A DNA stretch of 64,000 bases from Mesorhizobium escarrei (GCF_935825525.1 NZ_CAKXZT010000119.1:1-64000), one strand, 5' to 3'. Numbered from the stretch's first letter, positions 16,804 to 25,175 are shown. A program made the numbers and translations. Notes: generated by a model not told the origin, from the letters alone.

Positions 16804-16828
16804 GGAACAACGGCGCGGTCACGACGTT
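16804..16828 (+). promoter_or_regulatory. EcfG-type promoter
   Basis: GGAAC (16804-16808), 16-bp spacer, CGTT (16825-16828), about 68 bp before the PRC-barrel gene. With 16683-16707 it forms a second divergent EcfG promoter pair in the window. Confidence 0.82.
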
Positions 16829-16896
16829 GTGAATGTGTAACGCCGCGACCGATCTCCCCTGGTCGCGGCGCGAGATAACGCACGAGGAGGATTACG

Positions 16897-18345
16897 ATGA
16901 TCCGCACCCTTTTATCCACCACCGCACTGGCAGCGTTGATTGCGACCGGTGCGTATGCGCAGGAAGCCACAACCCCGGCGCCGACCCAGGACCCGGCGGT
17001 CCAGGAGACCGCTCCGGCGGCTCCGGTTGCGCGCGCCGAGGGCAGCCTGATGACCAATATCATTGGTGAATCGGTCTATAACGGCACAGGCGACGACGCC
17101 GAGAACATCGGTGAAGTTAGTGATGTCGTCTTCGATGAAAACGGTCAGGCGAAATCCGTCGTCATCAGCGTCGGCGGCTTTCTTGGCGTCGGTGCCAAGA
17201 ATGTCGCTTTCGACTACAACAAGCTGCAATGGGCCGAACGGAATGGTGACCGCTGGCTGATCGCCGAAACCACCAAGGACGAGTTGACGGCTCAGCCGGA
17301 CTTCGACCGTAAGCCTTACGATCCGGCTCCTGCGGCCACGGCTACGGCTCCCGCACCATCGACCTCGACGGATACGACCGCGCAGAATGCGCCGGCGGCT
17401 CCAGCCGATAGCACCGCAGCTCCGGCCGAACCTGTGAAGCGTGCCGACGGTAACCTCGCCACCAATATCATCGGCGAAACCGTCTACAACGGCACTGGCG
17501 ACGACGCTCAAAACATTGGCGACGTGAACGACATCGTTCTGGCCAAGGATGGCAAGGCCGAGTCGCTGATCATTGGCGTCGGCGGCTTCCTTGAGGTTGG
17601 CGAAAAGAATGTCGCCTACGAGTTCGATAAGGCCAAGTGGGCGGAAAGGGACGGCGATCGCTGGCTGGTCGCCGAAACCACGAAGGAAGACCTGGAGGCG
17701 TTGCCGGAGTTCGACCGTGACGCCTATGATCCCGCCCCGGCGACAACCGCATCGACTGACGCGGCGACGCCTGCGCCAGTGATCACCACCCCTGCTGTCA
17801 CTCCAGCCCCGGCGGAGAAGACCGCGGAAGCTCCCGCGGCAACGCCTGAACCCGCTGCTCCGGCACCGGCGGACAAGACGGCGCAGGCCCCAGCGCCGGC
17901 GCCTGACACCACTGCTCCGGCGCCAGCGGACAAGACGGCGGAGGCTCCGGCTGCAGCAACCCCTGACGCAACGCCCGACCAGACGCAGACCGCGGCGATC
18001 GACAAGTCGGCGCTGACTGAAATGCCGGTCGACAAGATCCGCTCCGAGGACCTGGTTGGAACCACCGTCTATGGCGCCAACGATGTCAACCTCGGTGAGA
18101 TTGGTGACGTCGTGCTGACGGGCGACAAGAAGGTAGACGCCGTCATCATCGACGTCGGCGGTTTCCTCGGGGTTGGCGAGAAGGAAGTGGCAATCGGCAT
18201 GGAAAACCTTAAATTCATGACCGACAAGGATGGCAACCGCTATCTCTACACGAACTTCACCAAGCAGCAGCTCGAGGCGCAGGCCCCCTATGACAAGGCC
18301 ACATACACGCAAAACCGCGACACCCAGCGCATGATGATGCGCTAG
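16897..18345 (+). CDS. Exported protein with three PRC-barrel repeats
   Basis: Protein of 482 residues. A signal peptide (MIRTLLSTTALAALIATGAYAQ) is followed by three PRC-barrel-like units at about residues 49-145, 185-280 and 384-475. Each carries a G-N/D-I-G-(E/D)-V-x-D-(V/I)-V motif and a VGGFLGVG or VGGFLEVG turn. Units 1 and 2 are nearly identical, a recent duplication. The linkers are Ala/Pro/Thr rich; between units 2 and 3 the motif APAPADKTAEAPA recurs. CGAGGAGG lies before the ATG and a perfect EcfG promoter upstream. Periplasmic location and a role in envelope stress are inferred; the family has no assigned activity in this form. Confidence 0.88.
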   Translation: MIRTLLSTTALAALIATGAYAQEATTPAPTQDPAVQETAPAAPVARAEGSLMTNIIGESVYNGTGDDAENIGEVSDVVFDENGQAKSVVISVGGFLGVGAKNVAFDYNKLQWAERNGDRWLIAETTKDELTAQPDFDRKPYDPAPAATATAPAPSTSTDTTAQNAPAAPADSTAAPAEPVKRADGNLATNIIGETVYNGTGDDAQNIGDVNDIVLAKDGKAESLIIGVGGFLEVGEKNVAYEFDKAKWAERDGDRWLVAETTKEDLEALPEFDRDAYDPAPATTASTDAATPAPVITTPAVTPAPAEKTAEAPAATPEPAAPAPADKTAQAPAPAPDTTAPAPADKTAEAPAAATPDATPDQTQTAAIDKSALTEMPVDKIRSEDLVGTTVYGANDVNLGEIGDVVLTGDKKVDAVIIDVGGFLGVGEKEVAIGMENLKFMTDKDGNRYLYTNFTKQQLEAQAPYDKATYTQNRDTQRMMMR

Positions 18346-18363
18346 CTTGCTCCAACGACGAAG

Positions 18364-18395
18364 AGGCCCGTGCCGGCAAGGCGCGGGCCTTTTTC
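18364..18395 (+). terminator. Rho-independent terminator of the PRC-barrel gene
   Basis: An 11-bp stem (AGGCCCGTGCC with GGCGCGGGCCT, one G-T wobble) and 5-nt loop end in five T residues, 19 bp after the stop codon. Its end touches the 3' end of the convergent sulfatase gene. Confidence 0.85.
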
Positions 18396-19989
18396 ATGGC
18401 TGGGAAAATGGCAGGCCTGCGACGCGGCCGGCAACGCCATTCTCGGTCAGTTCGGCAAGCGCCAGCGACTGATCGAGATGTTCGGCCCGCCAGGCAAGCA
18501 GCCTTTCGGCAAGCTCCAGCCGGACCGGCAGATAGGCGGGATCGGCAGCGACATTGGTTAGTTCGTCTCGATCCTGCTCCAGGTCGAACAGCAGCGGCGG
18601 CAGGCCGCCGCCGAAATGTACATATTTGAATTGTTGCGTGCGGATGACGGCCAGGTTGCACTGGCGCGAACCGATGCCGAAATGGCACTCGGCATCGCCG
18701 TCGGCAACCGAGCGGAAATCGAACTCCCAATGCGCGGCTTCGCGCCAATTGCCCGGTTCCCGCGCATCCAGGAACGCCTTCAGCGATTGTCCGTCGAGGT
18801 GCGGCGGGGATGCCTCGCCAAGCAGATCGAGCAATGTCGGTGCTATGTCCACCGCTTCGGTGAAGCGGTCGACGCTGGCGCCGGCCGCCTTACGGCGACG
18901 CGGGTCGCGGATGATCAGCGGAATATGAAAACTTCCGTCGAAGAAGCCGCCCTTGCCCAGCATGAAATGGTCGCCCATCATCTCGGCATGGTCAGAGGTC
19001 AGCACGATGATGGTCTCGTCCCAGGCATCCGCCGCCTTGAGCGCCTGCCAGATCCTGCCAAGCTGCGCGTCGACTTCCGAGGTCATGCCGTAATAGAGGG
19101 CGCGGATGCGGCGAAAATTGTCGTCGCCCCAGTCGCGCACCTTGCCCTCGGCGCCGGGGCGGAAATTTGCCCGCTGCTGCTGGCCAAGTTCATAGGCGAG
19201 GTAGGGATGGCTCTGCGCCTCGGCCTGCCAACTCGCGGCGCGGCGGAAAGCTGTGCCGTCGGCTGGATCATACATGCTGTTGTAAGGCTCCGGCACGATG
19301 AAGGGCGGATGCGGGCTGAGGAAGGAAAGATGCGCGAACCACGCTGTATCGCGCTCCTGCTCGCCCAGCCAGCGGGCGAATTCGCCGGTCAGGAAAGCGG
19401 CTGGGGTCTCGTCCTTCGAGTAGACGGGCGGTGAGGTGGTCACGGCGCTGTCCGTCGTAGCACCAACGATTTCGTCCGCTGGGCGATGGATCTCGGGGAA
19501 ACCGGCGCTGCTATCGATGCCGCGCGCCTTGAGCCATGACAGCCACGGTTTCTGGTGCTCCGGCAGGAGTTGGCGCACGGTGAAGCCGGGCAGCACGCCT
19601 TCATAGCTTTTCAGCCGCGGGTCGCCTGGCGCCAGCGTGCGTGGATCGGGCGACACGTCGGTATAGCCGAACAGCGTCGGATCATAGCCCAGACTGCGTG
19701 CTGAGAGCGCGATGTTGCCATGGCGGGCGTCGAGCGGCGTGCCGTTGCGGCAGACGCGGTTGTTCATCTGGTACAGGCCGGTGTAGAGGCAGGCGCGTGC
19801 CGGCGAGCAGGGCGCCGCCCCGCCAAAGTGCTGTCGAAACAGCACTCCCTCGGCGGCGAGCGCATCGGCATTCGGCGTTCGCACCACCTTGTGGCCTGCC
19901 GCCGACAGGCAGTCGCCGCGCCACTGGTCGCAGGTGATCAGGAGAATATTCGGGCGTCTGTCTTTTCTGACCAATGCTGTGTCCTTCAT
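18394..19989 (-). CDS. Sulfatase-superfamily hydrolase (phosphonate monoester hydrolase-like)
   Basis: Alkaline-phosphatase-superfamily enzyme of 531 residues. RRPNILLITCDQWRGDCLS holds the first metal-binding Asp, CSPARACLYTG is the C-x-P-x-R motif whose Cys is converted to formylglycine, and VLTSDHAEMMGDHFMLGKG holds the second metal site. NGTPLDARHGNIALSARSLG and GYTDVSPDPRTLAP are typical of the rhizobial phosphonate/phosphate diester hydrolase branch rather than classical arylsulfatases. No signal peptide, so cytoplasmic. Start at 19989 (MKDTALVRKDRRPN). It is divergent from the glyoxalase gene with a perfect spaced palindrome between them. Substrate uncertain; these enzymes are promiscuous. 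Confidence 0.85.
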   Translation of the reverse strand: MKDTALVRKDRRPNILLITCDQWRGDCLSAAGHKVVRTPNADALAAEGVLFRQHFGGAAPCSPARACLYTGLYQMNNRVCRNGTPLDARHGNIALSARSLGYDPTLFGYTDVSPDPRTLAPGDPRLKSYEGVLPGFTVRQLLPEHQKPWLSWLKARGIDSSAGFPEIHRPADEIVGATTDSAVTTSPPVYSKDETPAAFLTGEFARWLGEQERDTAWFAHLSFLSPHPPFIVPEPYNSMYDPADGTAFRRAASWQAEAQSHPYLAYELGQQQRANFRPGAEGKVRDWGDDNFRRIRALYYGMTSEVDAQLGRIWQALKAADAWDETIIVLTSDHAEMMGDHFMLGKGGFFDGSFHIPLIIRDPRRRKAAGASVDRFTEAVDIAPTLLDLLGEASPPHLDGQSLKAFLDAREPGNWREAAHWEFDFRSVADGDAECHFGIGSRQCNLAVIRTQQFKYVHFGGGLPPLLFDLEQDRDELTNVAADPAYLPVRLELAERLLAWRAEHLDQSLALAELTENGVAGRVAGLPFSQP

Positions 19990-20067
19990 TGAAAACCTGC
20001 CGCGAATACCTGCCGCGCATGGAGCCGAATTTTTGTGGCGAAACAAGCCTCAGGTATTCGCTAAATG

Positions 20068-20094
20068 GTGAACAAATGGCGTTTTATTGTTCAC
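20068..20094. promoter_or_regulatory. Spaced palindromic operator between sulfatase and glyoxalase genes
   Basis: GTGAACAA (20068-20075) and its exact complement TTGTTCAC (20087-20094) are separated by 11 bp in the AT-rich divergent region. A dimeric regulator (MarR or TetR type) is plausible; no such gene is adjacent. Confidence 0.55.
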
Positions 20095-20204
20095 TTATAG
20101 AGCACAGTCCATCTGTGTTTGCGACCTTGGCCGAAGGCTGGCGGGTCCTCATATTGGCGTGGACCGCGGCATGGGCCGCACAGGACAAGGGAAGGAGCAG
20201 GAAA

Positions 20205-21137
20205 ATGCTCGACCAGATCAAGGGACTGCATCACGTCACCTCGATGGCCAGGGATGCGCGCCAGAACAACGAGTTCTTCACTAAAAAGCTCGGCCTGCGC
20301 CGGGTCAAGAAAACCGTCAATTTCGACGCGCCGGATGTCTACCATCTCTACTATGCCGACGAGCTCGGCACGCCCGGTTCGGTGATGACCTATTTTCCGT
20401 TCCCCAATATCGGCAAGGGCCGCTACGGCGTCGGCGAGGTCGGCACCACGGTCTATTCGGTGCCCGAAGGCACGCTTGCCTATTGGGAAAAGCGTTTTGC
20501 CGATGAGGGCGTCGCTGGGATGTCGCGCCAAGAGAGCTTCGGCGAGAAGCGCCTTGGCTTCGCCGGTCCCGATGGCGATGGGTTTGCGCTGGTCGAGAAC
20601 AAGGCCGACACCCGCACGCCGTGGGCGAAGGGCGATGTTCCGTCCGACGAGGCGATCCGCGGCTTTCACTCGGTGTCGCTCAGGCTGAAGGATGGCGGCG
20701 CCACAGAAGAGCTGCTGAAATTCATGGGCTATGAGGAAGTCGACACGTCCGGCACTGTAAAAAGGCTGGCGGTGAAGGACGGCAACGGCGCCAACATCGT
20801 CGATATCGAATCGCTGCCGGGCGCCGCTTTTGCCGATCTCGGCGCCGGCTCGGTCCACCACGTCGCCTTCGCTGTCGAAAACCGCGCCAAGCAGCTCGAA
20901 GTACGCAAGGCGCTGATCGACACCGGCTACCAGGTGACGCCGGTGATCGACCGTGACTATTTCTGGGCGATCTATTTCCGCACGCCGGGCGGCGTGCTGT
21001 TCGAAGTCGCCACCAACGAGCCGGGCTTCGACCGCGACGAGGACACCGCCCATCTCGGCGAGGCGCTGAAGCTGCCGTCGCAGCACCAGCATCTGCGGCC
21101 CTATCTCGAGCAGCATCTGCAAAAGCTGGAAGACTGA
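20205..21137 (+). CDS. VOC-family ring-cleaving dioxygenase/glyoxalase (MhqO-like)
   Basis: Metal-dependent vicinal-oxygen-chelate protein of 310 residues with two tandem glyoxalase units, residues about 5-130 and 150-280. The metal ligands are visible: His in LHHVTSMARD, His/Glu in the second module (GFHSVSLRL, VHHVAFAVENR, GGVLFEVATNEPGF). It resembles the MhqO ring-cleaving dioxygenases that act on hydroquinones and related compounds. The start at 20205 has GGAGCAGG upstream; the frame is open to 19974 but that is antisense to the neighbour. The hydrolase gene that follows resembles MhqD, supporting a quinone or aromatic detoxification role (inference). Confidence 0.85.
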   Translation: MLDQIKGLHHVTSMARDARQNNEFFTKKLGLRRVKKTVNFDAPDVYHLYYADELGTPGSVMTYFPFPNIGKGRYGVGEVGTTVYSVPEGTLAYWEKRFADEGVAGMSRQESFGEKRLGFAGPDGDGFALVENKADTRTPWAKGDVPSDEAIRGFHSVSLRLKDGGATEELLKFMGYEEVDTSGTVKRLAVKDGNGANIVDIESLPGAAFADLGAGSVHHVAFAVENRAKQLEVRKALIDTGYQVTPVIDRDYFWAIYFRTPGGVLFEVATNEPGFDRDEDTAHLGEALKLPSQHQHLRPYLEQHLQKLED

Positions 21138-21246
21138 AAGCGCATCGCGTTTGACCAGATTGGGCGACGTGCTTTTAGTTTAGTTTTCTGCATATCGTTA
21201 TCGCAAAACCGCTGCGCACCCTCGGTTCAAGCTCGAGGGCATGCTT
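21138..21246 (+). repeat. Dispersed intergenic repeat family 2, copy 1
   Basis: The gap before the hydrolase gene matches 51187-51288: both carry AAAACCGCTGCGCACCC, a short hairpin (TTCAAGCTCGAGGGCATGCT here) and an upstream GC-rich GCGTTT/GCGTCGCG region. Non-coding dispersed repeat of the chromosome. Confidence 0.6.
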
Positions 21247-21274
21247 TTGTGCGGCATGAATTAAGGACAAAGCC

Positions 21275-21898
21275 ATGAGCAAGGACGCTCATACCTACAA
21301 GACACTGCCTGGTTCGCCTGATGGATCGCTGCTCTTCGTCTTCCACGGCACCGGGGCCGACGAGAGCCAGCTTCTGTCGCTCGGGCGCGATCTCGCGCCG
21401 CAGGCGACTATTGTTTCGCCGCGCGGCGATGTCTCGGAACACGGTGCTGCGCGCTTCTTTCGCCGCACCGGCGAGGGCGTCTACGACATGGACGACCTGG
21501 CGCGGGCGACGGACAAGATGGTTGGCTTCGTCAAGGCACATGTCGAGGCGGCAAAGCCCTCGTCGGTGCTTGGCCTCGGCTATTCCAACGGCGCCAACAT
21601 CCTGGCCTCGGTGATGTTCGCGGTGCCCTCTCTGTTCGATGCGGCGGTGCTGATGCATCCCCTGATTCCATTCGAGCCGGAGGTGAAGGGCAGCCTGGCC
21701 GGCCGCCGCATCCTGGTCACGGCAGGCAAACGCGATCCGATCTGCCCGCCGAACCTGACCGCTCGGCTCGAAGCCTATTTGCGCGCCGATGGCGCCGATG
21801 TCACAGTGGAGTGGCACGACGGCGGCCATGAGGTGCAGTCGAACGAGATCGAGGCGGCGCAGCGGTTCCTGTCCGCTACGCCGGCAGAAGGAGCGTAA
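21275..21898 (+). CDS. Alpha/beta hydrolase (carboxylesterase, MhqD-like)
   Basis: Esterase-type hydrolase of 207 residues. The oxyanion region is LFVFHGTGADE, the nucleophile elbow GLGYSNGAN contains the catalytic Ser, the acid is Asp in TAGKRDPICPP, and the base is His in DGGHEVQSNE. No signal peptide. It follows the glyoxalase-dioxygenase gene and is 3 bp ahead of the acetyltransferase, so the last two are one operon. The pairing recalls mhqO-mhqD in other bacteria. Actual substrate is unknown. Confidence 0.88.
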   Translation: MSKDAHTYKTLPGSPDGSLLFVFHGTGADESQLLSLGRDLAPQATIVSPRGDVSEHGAARFFRRTGEGVYDMDDLARATDKMVGFVKAHVEAAKPSSVLGLGYSNGANILASVMFAVPSLFDAAVLMHPLIPFEPEVKGSLAGRRILVTAGKRDPICPPNLTARLEAYLRADGADVTVEWHDGGHEVQSNEIEAAQRFLSATPAEGA

Positions 21899-21901
21899 GC
21901 A

Positions 21902-22201
21902 ATGCCTGACCAATTGCCGGAGATCGAACTGGAGGATCGCGGTTCCAAGGGCCGTTATCTGTTGCGCGGGCCTGATGGCGCCGAGGCGGAGATGACGTTC
22001 ACCAAGATCGGCGAGCACCAGATCATCATCGACCACACCGAAGTGCCGGATGCGTTTCGCGGCCAGGGCGCGGGGCTTAGGCTCGTCACCCGCGCCGTCG
22101 AGGACGCGCGCGCGGCGGGCAAGAAGATCATTCCGCTCTGCCCGTTCGCCAACGCACAGTTCCGACGTCATCAGGAGTGGGCTGACGTGCTGAAGCAATA
22201 G
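21902..22201 (+). CDS. GNAT-like small N-acetyltransferase (YjdJ type)
   Basis: Protein of 99 residues of the minimal Gcn5-related acetyltransferase family. The acetyl-CoA loop FRGQGAGLRLVTRAVEDARA and the following strand KIIPLCPFANAQFRRHQEW are diagnostic, and HTEVPDAFRGQG is the usual entry to the loop. Substrate unknown. It follows the hydrolase by 3 bp. Confidence 0.85.
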   Translation: MPDQLPEIELEDRGSKGRYLLRGPDGAEAEMTFTKIGEHQIIIDHTEVPDAFRGQGAGLRLVTRAVEDARAAGKKIIPLCPFANAQFRRHQEWADVLKQ

Positions 22202-22278
22202 CTTTGATCCTAGCGCCAAGCCTCGGCGCACGATGACGGTTGAGGGCGGGCAGCCACAAGTGCACGCATGGCAGATCG

Positions 22279-22302
22279 CCAGTGGGTTGTCTCACCCACT
22301 GG
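22279..22302. terminator. Hairpin downstream of the acetyltransferase gene
   Basis: CCAGTGGGT and ACCCACTGG form a perfect 9-bp stem with a 6-nt loop, 78 bp after the stop codon. There is no T run, so it could be a weak terminator or mRNA-stabilising structure. The rest of 22202-22396 shows repeated CTTGCC words and nothing coding. Confidence 0.4.
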
Positions 22303-22396
22303 GGGTCTTGCCCAGTCGTCGTCTTGCCTAGTGGGGATTGCCTTGCCTAAGTAGGTATATTGCCCGCCCGACCAATCGAACCGAAATGACCCCTTG

Positions 22397-23455
22397 ATGA
22401 CCGAAACCGATCTTGTTCCCGTCTTCGACGGCCACAACGATACGCTGCTCAGGCTCTATCAGTCGAAAGACGCGGATGTCGAAAAGCTGTTCATCGAGGG
22501 AACATCAGGTGGCCACATCGACCTGCCGCGCGCGAAACAGGGCGGCTTTGCCGGCGGCATGTTCGCGATCTTCCCACCGCCGGTCGAGAAATCCAAGCGC
22601 AGTGCGGTTCCTCCCGCGCCGAGCGATATCGAGCCCTTGCCGCCCGAAATTCCGCGCGCCGACGCGCTTGCTTCCACCATCGCCATGGCCTCGATCCTGT
22701 TCAGGCTGGAACGAGCGTCGGCGCTCACCGTCTGCCGCAGCGCCGGTGACGTGCGAAACGCGATGGCGCAAGGGTCGATCGCAGCGGTGTTCCATATAGA
22801 AGGCGTCGAGGCCATCGACCCCGAACTGACCATGCTCGACGTGCTGCATGCGGCAGGCTTGCGCTCGCTCGGCATCGTCTGGAGCCGCCCGAACGCTTTC
22901 GGCCATGGCGTGCCGTTCCGTTTCCCGTCGACGCCCGACACCGGACCTGGCCTGACCGATGCCGGCAAGGCGCTGGTCAAGACCTGCAACCAGCTCGGCA
23001 TCATGGTGGATCTTTCGCACCTCAACGAAAAGGGGTTTCGCGACGTCGCCGAGATCAGCGACGCACCGCTGGTCGCGACCCATTCCAATGTCCATGCGAT
23101 CTGCGGCCATTCGCGTAACCTCACCGAATGGCAGCTCGGCGCGATCCGCGACTCGGGCGGCATGGTCGGGCTGAATTTCGCGACCGGGTTTTTGCGCGAA
23201 GACGGCAGGATGAATGCCGATACCAGTCTCGACATCATGGTGCGCCATGTCGATTCACTGCTGCAGGCGCTGGGCGAAGACGGCGTCGGACTCGGGTCCG
23301 ACTTCGACGGCGCCATGATCCCGGCTGTGGTCGGCGACGTCACCGGCCTGCCGAAGCTGCTCGATGCGTTCGCCGAACGCGGCTTCGGTCGCGCGCTGAT
23401 CGAGAAAATCGCCTACCGCAACTGGATCAGCATGCTGGAAAAATCCATTGGCTAA
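22397..23455 (+). CDS. Membrane dipeptidase (peptidase M19)
   Basis: Zinc metallo-dipeptidase of 352 residues, renal dipeptidase family; hydrolyses dipeptides, often with D-residues. Metal ligands visible: His and Asp in FDGHNDTLLRL (residues about 10-20), Glu in FHIEGVEAID, His in VDLSHLNEKGF, His in VATHSNVHAICGHSRN, and Asp in GSDFDGAMIP. No signal peptide, so the enzyme is probably cytoplasmic despite the family name. The ATG at 22397 directly follows a TTG. It overlaps the convergent next gene by 4 bp. Confidence 0.9.
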   Translation: MTETDLVPVFDGHNDTLLRLYQSKDADVEKLFIEGTSGGHIDLPRAKQGGFAGGMFAIFPPPVEKSKRSAVPPAPSDIEPLPPEIPRADALASTIAMASILFRLERASALTVCRSAGDVRNAMAQGSIAAVFHIEGVEAIDPELTMLDVLHAAGLRSLGIVWSRPNAFGHGVPFRFPSTPDTGPGLTDAGKALVKTCNQLGIMVDLSHLNEKGFRDVAEISDAPLVATHSNVHAICGHSRNLTEWQLGAIRDSGGMVGLNFATGFLREDGRMNADTSLDIMVRHVDSLLQALGEDGVGLGSDFDGAMIPAVVGDVTGLPKLLDAFAERGFGRALIEKIAYRNWISMLEKSIG

Positions 23456-23727
23456 TTGCGCGAGGATTGCTCGAAGCCCAGGCGCTCCAACCAATCCAGG
23501 CCGACGCCACGGTCGCGGATGATCGGCAGCGGATCCGTCGAATCCAGCCACGCGCAGATGCGGTAGACTTCCAGCGTCTCGGCATTCATCTCGGCGCGCT
23601 TGTAGAAGAACATGGCGGCGGCGTAGCGGGTGCGGCCCGACCATTTTTCACCGAGCGGCGTGGTGACCAGCTGCCACTGCTCAGCGGCTTCCCAATCGAA
23701 TTCGTGCTTGTCTGCCTCGTCCGCCAT
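23452..23727 (-). CDS. Conserved hypothetical protein, last gene of the oxidoreductase operon
   Basis: Soluble protein of 91 residues, family not recognised. It is acidic and aromatic rich (KHEFDWEAAEQWQLVTTPLG, MFFYKRAEMNAETLEVYRICAWLD). It starts 2 bp after the stop codon of the GcvT-like gene on the same strand, so it is translationally linked to it and may assist that enzyme. Its 3' end overlaps the convergent dipeptidase gene by 4 bp. Confidence 0.7.
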   Translation of the reverse strand: MADEADKHEFDWEAAEQWQLVTTPLGEKWSGRTRYAAAMFFYKRAEMNAETLEVYRICAWLDSTDPLPIIRDRGVGLDWLERLGFEQSSRN

Positions 23728-23729
23728 GG

Positions 23730-24965
23730 TTAGAAATCAGCCGGCGGATTGGCGGTGCGACGGTCGAGCTTGATGAACGGTCGCGGCACCACCTTGGCCC
23801 GCTTCATCAGCTTCTGGTACTGCAGTTCGCGCATGGCGTAGATCTCGACCCAGAGATCGTCGACGATCGTATCGCCGAACGGCCGCGCAAGCGAGGCGAT
23901 GGCGATGTTGCGCTTGGCCATCGGCGACCACATGGCGGCGCTGACCAGCCCGACCTCCTGGCTTTTCCTGTAATAAACCATGGCGTGCTCGGCCGGAATG
24001 TTGCCCTCGATCTCAAGCCCGACCAGCACATGGCGAAGACGCTTCTTCGCCCGCGCGCTGACAATGGCACGGCGGCCGTTGAAATGGCCCTTTTCCAGAT
24101 CGATCATGAAGCCGAGACCGATCTCGTCCGGCATGCGCAAGCGGTTGGGCCGAACCGCGTGCCCGGAGGTCGTGAAATCCGCATTGGCAACGATCAGTCC
24201 GGCTTCGAGCCGGGCGCGGTTGAGTGCCGTATAGCCGATGGCGCGGATGCCGCGCAGTTCGCCGCCCAGCATCAGCCGGTCCCACAGGCTGAGGGCATGT
24301 TCAGCCGGTACGAACAGCTCGTAGCCGAGATCGCCGGTGAAGCCGGTGCGCGAAATAATGACCGTGTCGCCGTCATGCGGGAATTCGGCAATGTCGAATA
24401 GCCTGAGTCTTTCGACCCCCGCGAAACGGGCATCGCGCAGCACTGCGAAGGCGGTCGGTCCTTGCAGCGCCAGGCCGGCGACGGCTTCGGTCTCTTCTTC
24501 GACAGCTACGTCGAGACCAATCGCGCTGTCGAGCAGCCAGGGCAGATGCCGCTCCTGCGAGCACAGCCGGAACCGTGTCGGCGAAAGCCGGAACAGCGTG
24601 CCGTCGTCGAGAACGAAACCGCCGTCGTCGCACCAGGCGGTGTAGTGGACACGGCCCGGTCTCAGTTTTGTCACGTCCCGCAAGGTGACGCGGTTGAGGA
24701 AGGCTTCAGCGTCTGGTCCCTCGACGCGGTATTTCGTCATCGGCGAGATGTCGAACAGGGCGGCCTGGCTGCGGATGGCGAAATATTCGAGCTCCTCGTC
24801 CCACAGCGAATGCGGGGCACGATAGCCGGCCCAATTGTACCAGTCATTGGTCCTGGCCAGCGCATCTATGCGCGGCTGGAACGGCGTCCCGGGCCGCAGC
24901 GTGCGGAAATGCGATTGCGCTGCGGCGCGGGAGCTGGATGGAGCGATGGCGGGTTGCTGATTCAT
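23730..24965 (-). CDS. GcvT-like aminomethyltransferase/demethylase
   Basis: Protein of 411 residues of the tetrahydrofolate-dependent T-protein family. N-terminal GcvT fold: WYNWAGYRAPHSLWDEELEYF, SQAALFDISPMTKYRVEGPDAEAFLNRV, and the signature SRTGFTGDLGYELFV; the C-terminal barrel begins near residue 310. Such proteins move a methyl or methylene group from N-methyl compounds to tetrahydrofolate; with the neighbouring Rieske and FAD enzymes it suggests N-demethylation and C1 capture (inference). It lacks the fused FAD domain of dimethylglycine/sarcosine dehydrogenases, so a separate oxidoreductase would supply the imine. A 177-bp palindromic repeat separates it from the next gene upstream. 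Confidence 0.85.
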   Translation of the reverse strand: MNQQPAIAPSSSRAAAQSHFRTLRPGTPFQPRIDALARTNDWYNWAGYRAPHSLWDEELEYFAIRSQAALFDISPMTKYRVEGPDAEAFLNRVTLRDVTKLRPGRVHYTAWCDDGGFVLDDGTLFRLSPTRFRLCSQERHLPWLLDSAIGLDVAVEEETEAVAGLALQGPTAFAVLRDARFAGVERLRLFDIAEFPHDGDTVIISRTGFTGDLGYELFVPAEHALSLWDRLMLGGELRGIRAIGYTALNRARLEAGLIVANADFTTSGHAVRPNRLRMPDEIGLGFMIDLEKGHFNGRRAIVSARAKKRLRHVLVGLEIEGNIPAEHAMVYYRKSQEVGLVSAAMWSPMAKRNIAIASLARPFGDTIVDDLWVEIYAMRELQYQKLMKRAKVVPRPFIKLDRRTANPPADF

Positions 24966-24971
24966 GGCCGT

Positions 24972-25148
24972 GCTCTACGGCGCCCCCCTCTGTCCTGCCG
25001 GACATCTCCCCCACAAGGGGGGAGATTGGCTGTTGCCCCGGCTTTCGCCAACCGGCAACGTTCCAGGAATGAGCGCGGGCGTCGAAGCTGCCGATCTCCC
25101 CCCAAGTGGGGGAGATGTCCGGCAGGACAGAGGGGGGCGCCGTAGAGC
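24972..25148. repeat. Palindromic intergenic repeat element, copy 1
   Basis: Perfect 41-bp inverted repeat arms (24972-25012 and 25108-25148, both containing TGTCCTGCCGGACATCTC or its complement) enclose about 95 bp with smaller C-tract/G-tract hairpins. The same arms occur at 54570-54728. No open frame or transposase; it is a non-autonomous dispersed element inside an operon. Confidence 0.85.
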
Positions 25149-25175
25149 GCAGCGTCGATCGGCTGAAACATTCCC

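Noticed and set aside
24972-25148. Insertion sequence
   Set aside because: Has inverted arms but only about 95 bp between them; no transposase or target duplication seen.
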